6,653 nt of DNA from Eubacteriales Family XIII. Incertae Sedis bacterium (GTDB lineage Bacteria > Bacillota > Clostridia > Peptostreptococcales > Anaerovoracaceae): assembly GCA_031254995.1 (NCBI GenBank), contig JAIRTJ010000141.1, forward strand, positions 1 to 6,653. The letters run 5' to 3'. The position numbers were made by a program, and so were the translations under genes. Shown piece by piece: positions 1 through 4,961 of the stretch. Below the pieces are notes generated by a model. The model was not told the origin of the DNA. It saw only the letters and a list, made by a program, of their open reading frames with translations, and did no database searches. Numbering within the stretch: position 1 is the first letter of the stretch; each line of letters starts with the position of its first letter.

Positions 1-366
1 GCAACGAAAGCGTCGCGCCTCAGGTAGGCGCGTGAATTGAAACTATCCTTCTCAGCCCGTTGGCGTCTTGGAACTCGTCGCGCCTCAGGTAGGCGCGTGA
101 ATTGAATCTAGCGTGTGGAAGGCTTTCTGCGCCAAAGACGGTCGCGCCTCAGGTAGGCGCGTGAATTGAAACCTGTGGGTATATACTTATAAGCAGATAG
201 AGCGAAGTCGCGCCTCAGGTAGGCGCGTGAATTGAAACTATTCCATCAAACGGTTCATCACCACGGAAAGGTCGCGCCTCAGGTAGGCGCGTGAATTGAA
301 ACCTACGTCACCGCCGTTGTAGACATTGACAATCGTCGCGCCTCAGGCGGGCGCGTGAATTGAAAC
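1..366 (+). CRISPR. CRISPR array, subtype I-C-like repeats, distal part
   Basis: Six 32-bp repeats at 12-43, 77-108, 141-172, 207-238, 271-302 and 335-366. Each starts GTCGCGCCTC and ends GTGAATTGAAAC. Spacers are 44-76 (33), 109-140 (32), 173-206 (34), 239-270 (32) and 303-334 (32), and 1-11 is the end of a further spacer cut by the window edge. Repeat positions 3-9 (CGCGCCT) pair with 15-21 (AGGCGCG) around a 5-base loop. The ATTGAAAC end and this hairpin are typical of subtype I-C repeats, where Cas5 cuts below the stem and leaves an 11-base handle. Repeat 2 has T instead of A at 107; repeat 6 has CG instead of TA at its positions 14-15. Changes gathering at the right end place the leader and newest spacers off the left edge, so these are the oldest spacers. 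No cas gene is in the window, so the subtype rests on the repeat alone. Confidence 0.97.
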
Positions 367-411
367 TCAGTGTGTCCTCGGCGGCTTTGATCTCCGCTTT
401 CGTCGCACCTC
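367..411 (+). repeat. Sixth spacer and truncated seventh CRISPR repeat
   Basis: After the last full repeat there are 35 bases (367-401), the right size for a spacer, then GTCGCACCTC at 402-411, which matches 9 of the first 10 bases of the repeat. From 412 on the similarity to the repeat is lost. I read this as the ancestral terminal repeat with its 3' part decayed or replaced. A chance match is possible, but a 9/10 match at exactly one spacer length is persuasive. Confidence 0.65.
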
Positions 412-941
412 TGACTTCCTGCCGTCGCCCGTGCGTTGCGCCTGGTGACGATGCGCCGGGATCAGGGCGTCTCCGTTGCATCGAAATATCCGCACCTCGC
501 AGTATAAATAAATTCTTAAAAAGTTGTTAATAGAGATAGCGGATAAATTTTTATAATTTTGTAAAAATATTATCGCAAGACGATTGACATGCACGTTCAT
601 AGATGGCAATATATTCTATATCGCAAAAAAATAAACCATTGCATATTCTCGGACGCGCGCCTTTTCGAACTCCGCGCGAACCGACGAAAAGATCATCCCA
701 TGACGCATAGTCCCTGTCCGTTTCCGCCCTCGACATCAAGGTGCGTACCGTCTCGGGCAAGGTGATAGACGCGGAAATACAAAGACACAAAGCCCTATCA
801 TAAATGACTCCGCATTCGCCCCGCATTTATGATATACTGAGAAATGCGATCTGCATTGCGATTCTGAACGCGAAGATCGGTAGCGCTCCCGGGATCGAAT
901 CGACAAATTTTGCATTATCTGCGGAGTTTTGGGAGAAGAAA
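412..941. other. Intergenic region without a supportable gene
   Basis: About 530 bases between the CRISPR end and the LytTR gene. The part from roughly 490 to 645 is strongly AT-rich, unlike the rest of the window, and holds a TTGACA at 584-589 without a convincing -10 box at normal spacing. On the plus strand, 711-803 is open and ends in TAA at 801-803; it would read LDIKVRTVSGKVIDAEIQ near its end, which is protein-like, but it has no start codon and a stop sits just upstream at 708-710. It could be the tail of a broken gene. Short frames on the minus strand (551-826, 367-609) lack a ribosome binding site and any family likeness. No tRNA or rRNA was recognised. Confidence 0.5.
830..838 (+). 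promoter_or_regulatory. Possible extended -10 promoter upstream of the LytTR gene
   Basis: TGATATACT at 830-838 fits an extended -10 element (TG, one base, then TATACT). No good -35 is found 16-18 bases upstream, which an extended -10 can tolerate. Its -10 hexamer is identical to that of the scfA promoter (TATACT at 1288-1293). Transcription would begin near 845 and leave a leader of about 97 bases before the ATG at 942. Confidence 0.4.
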
Positions 942-1268
942 ATGAAGAACGAGGTCATCATTACGAACAGGTTTCTTACGGCGAGAGTCGACGCGGATTC
1001 GATTCTGTACCTGAAAAAGCAGTCCCGAAAGATCTTCGTGCATACGGAAAACAAGAGTTATTGGGAGTATTGCGCGATGGAGGACATGCTCGAACGAGCC
1101 GGGACGAAGATGTATCCTTGCCACCATTTTCTCGCGGTCAATTTGGATAAGGTGCAGGACGTTTCCTATGTCGAAGTGACCTTGATCAACGGGATGAAAT
1201 TGCACATGTCTCGCTCCGCGCTCCTGCGCGCGAAAAAGGCGTGGAAACGCCACATCGGGAGAATTTGA
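942..1268 (+). CDS. Stand-alone LytTR-type DNA-binding protein
   Basis: A 108-residue protein that looks like a LytTR domain and nothing more. LytTR domains bind DNA as the output module of response regulators such as AgrA and AlgR; stand-alone versions also exist as transcription regulators. Visible family landmarks, in order: DADSILYL (17-24), the RKIFVHT strand (29-35), Y40, a helix around 45-53, HHFLAVNLDKVQDV (61-74; the family has an H-x-S-x-LVNL pattern), and LINGMKLHMSRS (81-92), matching the family's NG...L..SR ending. There is no receiver domain and no membrane segment. The frame is open back to an ATG at 804, but GGAG at 932-935 sits seven bases before the ATG at 942 and the domain starts there, so I chose 942. 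The upstream part reads as non-coding. The scfA promoter begins inside this gene's stop codon, which makes the protein a positional candidate for control of the SCIFF genes; that link is inference. Confidence 0.82.
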   Translation: MKNEVIITNRFLTARVDADSILYLKKQSRKIFVHTENKSYWEYCAMEDMLERAGTKMYPCHHFLAVNLDKVQDVSYVEVTLINGMKLHMSRSALLRAKKAWKRHIGRI

Positions 1269-1293
1269 CAGTAGTCGTTCTTCGCGATATACT
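1265..1293 (+). promoter_or_regulatory. Strong sigma70/A promoter for scfA
   Basis: TTGACA at 1265-1270 and TATACT at 1288-1293, separated by exactly 17 bases. The -35 is perfect and the -10 differs from consensus at one base. The -35 overlaps the TGA stop (1266-1268) of the LytTR gene, so scfA has its own promoter and need not depend on read-through. Transcription should start near 1300, giving a leader of about 65 bases before the ATG at 1366. Confidence 0.85.
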
Positions 1294-1365
1294 CTTTAAG
1301 GAATTTTTATGCGGACGAACTCGCGCATTTGCGCGATCGGTTGCGAGGAAACAGAGGTGGAGATC

Positions 1366-1530
1366 ATGAAGCATATCAAAACGATCGCGACGGGTTCATT
1401 GAAAGATATTTCGGGCAAGGGTTGCGGTGAGTGTCAAACGTCTTGTCAGTCGGCGTGCAAGACGTCCTGCACGGTCGCAAATCAAAAATGCGAGAACGAG
1501 CGAATCAAACCCGCGGAAGTCGACGCATAG
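1366..1530 (+). CDS. scfA: SCIFF ranthipeptide precursor (six-cysteine peptide)
   Basis: A 54-residue precursor of the SCIFF family (six cysteines in forty-five residues), a ribosomally made, post-translationally modified peptide almost universal in Clostridia. It starts MKHIKTIATGSLK, the family's leader motif. The core has six cysteines at 20, 23, 27, 31, 35 and 42, with the hallmark stretch CGECQTSCQSACKTSC followed by TVANQ. In studied members the maturase joins a core cysteine to a threonine five residues later through a thioether; here that pair would be C31 and T36. GAGGTGG at 1354-1360 lies five bases before the ATG, which supports this start. The frame stays open to an ATG at 1309, but the family begins at MKHIK. 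The last 12 residues after C42 (ENERIKPAEVDA) make a hydrophilic tail that seems longer than I expect. The biological role of mature SCIFF is not settled. The maturase gene follows 79 bases downstream. Confidence 0.96.
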   Translation: MKHIKTIATGSLKDISGKGCGECQTSCQSACKTSCTVANQKCENERIKPAEVDA

Positions 1531-1535
1531 CGCGA

Positions 1536-1592
1536 CCGCCTCGAGCAAACTATGACCTTCAAACTCGCTTCCGGTCACGGCGGCGGGTTTTT
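1536..1592 (+). terminator. Hairpin with T run between scfA and scfB (possible attenuator)
   Basis: CCGCC at 1536-1540 can pair with GGCGG at 1582-1586, and inside it TGACC at 1553-1557 can pair with GGTCA at 1573-1577. TTTTT follows at 1588-1592. This resembles a leaky intrinsic terminator with an interrupted stem and a large loop. It would let most transcripts end after the peptide and some continue into the maturase, giving more substrate than enzyme. The stem is imperfect and unproven. Confidence 0.35.
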
Positions 1593-1609
1593 CTTCGACG
1601 GTAATAACG

Positions 1610-3088
1610 ATGATACATCTCTATCGATTCAAGGACAAAAATATTCTGTTGGATGTCAACAGCGGCGCTGTTCATGAGGTGAGCGACGTCGTATTCGACG
1701 CGCTTTCCGTATTTTCAGACTTGGCGTATCGCCTCAAGGACGATGAAACATCAGAGGATTCCGCCGCAAATATCGGAGAGTTGACGGAGCGCGCGAGGTG
1801 GGAACGCGCGAAACCTGCGATTTTCGCCGCGTTGAGAGACCCGCATTCTGCGAAAAACCGCGAATCCGCGACGATCCGCGAGGCGATTGAGGAACTGGAC
1901 GCGTTGTCGGACGCGGGAATGCTCTTCTCGGAGGATGTCTTGGATCGCGACGATTTGCTTGAAGAGCGCGGCGCTGCGATCAAGGCGATGTGTTTGCATG
2001 TCGCGCACGACTGCAATATGCGTTGCGTCTATTGTTTCGGCGACGAAGGCAGCTTTTTCGGCGAACGAACTCTGCTGTCCGAGGAAACGGGGAAGAAGGC
2101 AATCGATTTCCTGCTCGCGCAATCAGGTACTCGACGCAATTTGGAAATAGATTTTTTCGGCGGCGAGCCGCTCATGAATTTCGAGGTCGTGCGCGCCCTC
2201 GTTCGATACGGCAAGGAGAGGGGACAGATCTGCGGGAAACGCATTCGCTTCACCCTCACGACGAACGGTCTGCTCTTGGACGAGAAAAAAGAGGAATTTC
2301 TCAACGAACATATGGACAATGTGATTCTGAGCATCGACGGTAGACCGGAGGTGAACGACATCATGAGAAAGACGCCGTCCGGGGAGGGTACATATCGCAG
2401 CGTCATTGAAAATTACCGCCGTTTTTGCAAAAATAGACGCGGACTCTGCTATGTGCGCGGGACGTACACGGCGAGGAATAAGGACTTTTCCCGGGATGTC
2501 GAGCATCTTGCGGACATGGGTTTTGAACGCATTTCCGTCGAGCCGGTCGTGGCGGACGGAGACAGGGATTTCGCCCTGCGCGAATCGGATCTGCCCGAAC
2601 TCATGCGCGAATACGACAGACTGACCGATCTTTGCGCGGATCGCGAACGAAGCGGCAGACCTATTTCCTTCTTTCACTTTGACGTGGATTTGACGCAGGG
2701 ACCTTGCGTCTACAAGCGAGCGGCCGGATGCGGTGCGGGAACGGAGTACGTCGCGGTGTCGCCGGAAGGCGATATCTATCCCTGCCACAGGTTCGTCGGG
2801 GAAAGCGATTTCAGGGTCGGAAACGTGCGCGAGGAGACCTTCGAGAACGGGCTGTACGACGTCTTTAACAGAGCGCACATCCGCAACAAAGAGGCTTGCG
2901 CGGCTTGTTGGGCGAAGTTCTATTGCAGCGGAGGTTGTCACGCGAATGCGAAACACGAAAACGGGGATATCATGAAGCCGTACGCATTGGGTTGCGCTTT
3001 GGAGAAAAAGCGGTTGGAGTGCGCCATCGGCCTGAACGTATTTCGATGCGAATCGTATTGCAACCGCGAGGAAGGCATGCTACGATAG
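1610..3088 (+). CDS. scfB: SCIFF maturase, radical SAM/SPASM thioether-forming enzyme
   Basis: A 492-residue cytoplasmic radical SAM enzyme that forms the sactipeptide-like (ranthipeptide) thioether in SCIFF. The N-terminus MIHLYRFKDKNILLDVNSGAVHEVSD is typical of SCIFF maturases and belongs to the peptide-recognition region (RRE-like, about 1-110). The radical SAM domain carries C135-x3-C139-x2-C142 (CNMRCVYCF) for the SAM-binding 4Fe-4S cluster and GGEP at 184-187 for SAM. The C-terminal SPASM region holds cysteines at 366, 374, 392 (YPCHRF), 430, 433, 439, 443 (CAACWAKFYCSGGC), 462 and 471, enough for two auxiliary clusters. All key motifs are intact. The ATG at 1610 has no clear Shine-Dalgarno site, so translation may be weak. 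Two oddities: a charged, probably loosely structured stretch around 40-105, and a tail after C471 with two extra cysteines, C480 and C484. It lies just downstream of scfA and probably shares its transcript. Confidence 0.96.
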   Translation: MIHLYRFKDKNILLDVNSGAVHEVSDVVFDALSVFSDLAYRLKDDETSEDSAANIGELTERARWERAKPAIFAALRDPHSAKNRESATIREAIEELDALSDAGMLFSEDVLDRDDLLEERGAAIKAMCLHVAHDCNMRCVYCFGDEGSFFGERTLLSEETGKKAIDFLLAQSGTRRNLEIDFFGGEPLMNFEVVRALVRYGKERGQICGKRIRFTLTTNGLLLDEKKEEFLNEHMDNVILSIDGRPEVNDIMRKTPSGEGTYRSVIENYRRFCKNRRGLCYVRGTYTARNKDFSRDVEHLADMGFERISVEPVVADGDRDFALRESDLPELMREYDRLTDLCADRERSGRPISFFHFDVDLTQGPCVYKRAAGCGAGTEYVAVSPEGDIYPCHRFVGESDFRVGNVREETFENGLYDVFNRAHIRNKEACAACWAKFYCSGGCHANAKHENGDIMKPYALGCALEKKRLECAIGLNVFRCESYCNREEGMLR

Positions 3089-3154
3089 TATTGTTCCGAT
3101 GATGAAAACAGGTCGGTTCAGGCACGTCGCGCTCGTGCGTACGGACTTTGAGAA

Positions 3155-3160
3155 AAGGAG
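3155..3160 (+). promoter_or_regulatory. Ribosome binding site of the isomerase gene
   Basis: AAGGAG lies six bases before the ATG at 3167 and fixes that start, which also gives the proper lipoprotein signal. The 78-base gap after scfB has no convincing promoter or terminator; only a short hairpin (GCACG around 3122-3126 with CGTGC around 3134-3138) without a T run. Read-through from scfB is therefore plausible. Confidence 0.75.
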
Positions 3161-3166
3161 CGACTT

Positions 3167-3799
3167 ATGAAAGAAAAATTTACGAAAAAAAGAGGGAGTC
3201 GGCGAGAAATCCGTTCGGTTTTCGCGTTGGCATTTGCGATCATTTTGTGCATCGCGTCGTTTTCGGGTTGCGCGTCCGACGACGGGGCGAAGAATGAGGA
3301 GGGTCAAGGGACGATGGAGAATCCAAAGGTTGAGATTGTCATGAAAGACGGCGGGAAGATATTGCTTGAATTGGATAAAACTGTCGCGCCGAAAACCACA
3401 GAAAACTTCTTGAAACTCGTGAACGAGGGATTCTATGACGGACTGATATTTCACAGGGTCATTCCCGATTTCATGATTCAGGGCGGCGATCCCCTCGGCA
3501 CAGGCATGGGCGGATCGGATACGATGATAGAAGGCGAATTCGATGAAAACGGGATAAGCAATTCCATCGAACACGTGCGCGGCGTCATCAGTATGGCGAG
3601 AGGCAACAACCCGAACTCGGCGAGCAGTCAATTCTTCATCACGAATGCGGACTCTCCGCATCTGGACGGCAAATATGCCGCTTTCGGTCGCGTGACGGAC
3701 GGTATGGACGTCGTGGATCGCATATCCGCCGTGCAGACGGACGCGAGTGCGAAACCCCTTGAAGATGTCGTCATAGAAACCATCCGAACGGCTGAGTGA
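3167..3799 (+). CDS. Cyclophilin-type peptidyl-prolyl cis-trans isomerase lipoprotein
   Basis: A 210-residue foldase that speeds cis-trans isomerisation at proline bonds, here on the outer face of the membrane. The N-terminus is a lipoprotein signal: basic residues 2-16, a hydrophobic core about 18-32 (VFALAFAIILCIASF), and lipobox FSGC with C35 as the lipid anchor. A short acidic linker follows, then one cyclophilin domain (about 48-208). Active-site landmarks: FHRVIPDFMIQGGDP at 95-109, with the catalytic arginine R97 plus F102 and Q105; MARGNNPNSASSQFFI at 143-158; and HLDGKYAAFGRV at 165-176. The histidine at 165 stands where cyclophilin A has tryptophan, which is common in bacterial members and usually goes with low cyclosporin binding. 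The length fits exported bacterial cyclophilins. It follows scfB on the same strand; whether it serves SCIFF or general protein folding outside the cell is unknown. Confidence 0.95.
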   Translation: MKEKFTKKRGSRREIRSVFALAFAIILCIASFSGCASDDGAKNEEGQGTMENPKVEIVMKDGGKILLELDKTVAPKTTENFLKLVNEGFYDGLIFHRVIPDFMIQGGDPLGTGMGGSDTMIEGEFDENGISNSIEHVRGVISMARGNNPNSASSQFFITNADSPHLDGKYAAFGRVTDGMDVVDRISAVQTDASAKPLEDVVIETIRTAE

Positions 3800-3834
3800 A
3801 AAAATTGAGGGGCGAGCGCGGTATGTTCGCCCCT
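3799..3834 (-). terminator. Intrinsic terminator of dapA
   Basis: AGGGGCGA at 3808-3815 pairs perfectly with TCGCCCCT at 3827-3834 around an 11-base loop. Read on the minus strand, the stem is followed by CAA and six Ts (plus-strand A run 3799-3804), the classic layout for ending dapA transcripts. On the plus strand there is no T run after the stem, so it serves the isomerase gene less well. The A run starts within that gene's TGA stop (3797-3799). Confidence 0.85.
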
Positions 3835-3842
3835 GAGCGCGT

Positions 3843-4721
3843 TCAGATCAATCCGTAGTCTTTCATCTCCGCGCGGAGTTTTTCGAGGTTTGCGTCCTCC
3901 ATTCGACACAGAGGCAACCTGTATTCGTAAGAGATTTTATTCATGAGCCAAAGGGCGGCCTTGACGGGAATGGGGTTTACCTCTATGAAAAGCGCGTCGA
4001 TGAGAGGTTTCATGTCCAGTTGCAGTTTGCGCGCTTTTTCCGTATCACCCGCAAGGTACGCCGCGACCATGTCTCGGACGGCTCTCGGCGCGATGTTTGC
4101 GACGACGGAGATGACGCCCTTGCCTCCCAATGACATCAGGGGAACGATCATGTCGTCGTTTCCCGAATACAGATCGAAATCGTCAGGCGTCACGCGGGCG
4201 ATTTCAGCTACCTGCGCGATGTTTCCGCTCGCTTCTTTGATTCCCGCGATGTTTTCCGACTCGGCTAGCTCTGCGCAGACGCGCGGCGTGATGTTGACGC
4301 CGGTTCGCGACGGGACGGAATAGAGCAGAATGGGAACGGACGCGGAAGCCGCGATGGTCTTGAAATGCTCGATCAACCCCTTTTCGGTCGCCTTGTTGTA
4401 GTACGGCGTGACATGCAACAAAGCGTCGACGCCCGCCTTCTCGGCCTCCCTGCCGAGGTAGATCGCGTGAATCGTGTCGTTGCTGCCCACGCCCGCAATA
4501 ACGGGAATCCGCTTGTTTATTCGCTCAACCGTAAATGAGATGATCTCAATGTGTTCCTCATCGACGAGCGTGGAGGCCTCTCCGCTTGTGCCGCAAACGA
4601 TGATTGCGTCCGTGCCCTCCGCGACGTGCCAATCCAACAGCTTGCCCATGCTCTCAAAGTCAGCGCGCCCGTCCTTAAAAGGAGTGACTATGGCGACGCC
4701 CGATCCTTGGAAAATTGACAT
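3843..4721 (-). CDS. dapA: 4-hydroxy-tetrahydrodipicolinate synthase
   Basis: A 292-residue cytoplasmic enzyme that condenses pyruvate with aspartate semialdehyde, the first step committed to diaminopimelate and lysine. It is a full-length TIM barrel of the DapA/NAL family. Landmarks: GTSGEASTL at 44-52 (E. coli has GTTGESATL; the second threonine is serine here, a mild change), VTPYYNKATEKGLIEHF at 104-120, LLYSVPSRTG at 132-141 and IKEASG at 161-166. These supply the Schiff-base lysine K162, the proton-relay residues T45, Y108 and Y134, and the substrate-binding R139. The combination fits DapA better than N-acetylneuraminate lyase. The start is supported by GGAGGA (minus strand, 4726-4731) four bases before the ATG. 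It stands alone here, convergent with the isomerase gene and divergent from the acyl-CoA synthetase; no dapB or asd is adjacent within the window. Confidence 0.97.
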   Translation of the reverse strand: MSIFQGSGVAIVTPFKDGRADFESMGKLLDWHVAEGTDAIIVCGTSGEASTLVDEEHIEIISFTVERINKRIPVIAGVGSNDTIHAIYLGREAEKAGVDALLHVTPYYNKATEKGLIEHFKTIAASASVPILLYSVPSRTGVNITPRVCAELAESENIAGIKEASGNIAQVAEIARVTPDDFDLYSGNDDMIVPLMSLGGKGVISVVANIAPRAVRDMVAAYLAGDTEKARKLQLDMKPLIDALFIEVNPIPVKAALWLMNKISYEYRLPLCRMEDANLEKLRAEMKDYGLI

Positions 4722-4878
4722 ATTGTCCTCCGTTTCCGCCGGCGAGACGCAACACCTTCATTTTGGAAAAGTTCCGGCCGACTGTGTTTTTGATCTTTGA
4801 TTTAAAACGGTCGCTGACGTTTTGCGACAGCAACTGTCCGATCATTATCATGATACCGGAAACCTGCGATGAAATAAA
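4722..4878 (-). promoter_or_regulatory. dapA upstream region with a weak candidate promoter
   Basis: On the minus strand TATCAT (4850-4855) lies 17 bases after TTTATT (4873-4878). The -10 is good and the -35 poor. This would give a leader of roughly 120 bases before dapA. A short hairpin, GTCGC (4810-4814) with GCGAC (4824-4828), lies inside it. I see no lysine riboswitch pattern, and the leader is shorter than that element usually is. Confidence 0.3.
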
Positions 4879-4888
4879 CCGAAACTTG

Positions 4889-4917
4889 TTGATAATTTCG
4901 GCAAAAAGTGGTATAAT
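4889..4917 (+). promoter_or_regulatory. Strong promoter of the acyl-CoA synthetase gene
   Basis: TTGATA at 4889-4894 and TATAAT at 4912-4917 are separated by 17 bases, and TG at 4909-4910 adds an extended -10. The -10 is perfect and the -35 has one change from consensus. The start of transcription should fall near 4924, inside the palindrome described next. Confidence 0.88.
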
Positions 4918-4920
4918 AAA

Positions 4921-4943
4921 ATTACTTTTATAATAAAAGTAAT
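4921..4943. promoter_or_regulatory. Perfect palindrome over the transcription start, probable operator
   Basis: ATTACTTTTAT (4921-4931), one central A (4932), then ATAAAAGTAAT (4933-4943): a perfect inverted repeat with 11-base arms. It lies between the -10 box and the ribosome binding site, where a bound dimeric repressor would block transcription. In the RNA it could also form a weak AU-rich hairpin directly before the Shine-Dalgarno site. The regulator is not identifiable from the sequence; I could not match it confidently to FapR, FabT, Fur or PerR boxes. Confidence 0.7.
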
Positions 4944-4944
4944 C

Positions 4945-4961
4945 AGGAGGGAAGAGCATTG
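4945..4961 (+). promoter_or_regulatory. Ribosome binding site and TTG start of the acyl-CoA synthetase
   Basis: AGGAGG at 4945-4950 is a near-perfect Shine-Dalgarno site, eight bases before TTG at 4959-4961. No ATG or GTG lies in frame nearby; the next in-frame ATG, around codon 23, would remove the conserved start of the protein (YAVYETRPIRDIREL). Confidence 0.8.

Noticed and set aside
1..411. A complete CRISPR-Cas system in the window
   Set aside because: No cas gene or leader is present; the array orientation places them left of the window.
367..609. 80-codon minus-strand open frame running into the CRISPR end
   Set aside because: It includes the CRISPR spacer and AT-rich island and has no ribosome site.
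551..826. 91-codon minus-strand open frame
   Set aside because: No Shine-Dalgarno site, crosses a sharp change in base composition, and no recognisable domain; not supportable as a gene.
804..941. N-terminal extension of the LytTR protein to the ATG at 804
   Set aside because: The extension contains a promoter-like element and no conserved domain, while the ATG at 942 has a proper ribosome site.
1233..1251. Minus-strand terminator-like hairpin (GGCGT, 4-base loop, ACGCC, then Ts)
   Set aside because: It lies within the LytTR coding sequence and no minus-strand gene reads into it; probably coincidence of the KKAWKRH codons.
2123..2956. 277-codon minus-strand open frame
   Set aside because: It is antisense to the radical SAM maturase and shows no motif or ribosome site.
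4722..4850. Lysine riboswitch before dapA
   Set aside because: The leader is too short for that element and I could not find its paired-helix pattern; only small hairpins are present.
4675..4959. 94-codon minus-strand frame overlapping the start of dapA
   Set aside because: It covers the divergent promoter and operator region and the dapA ribosome site; dapA itself is certain in another frame.
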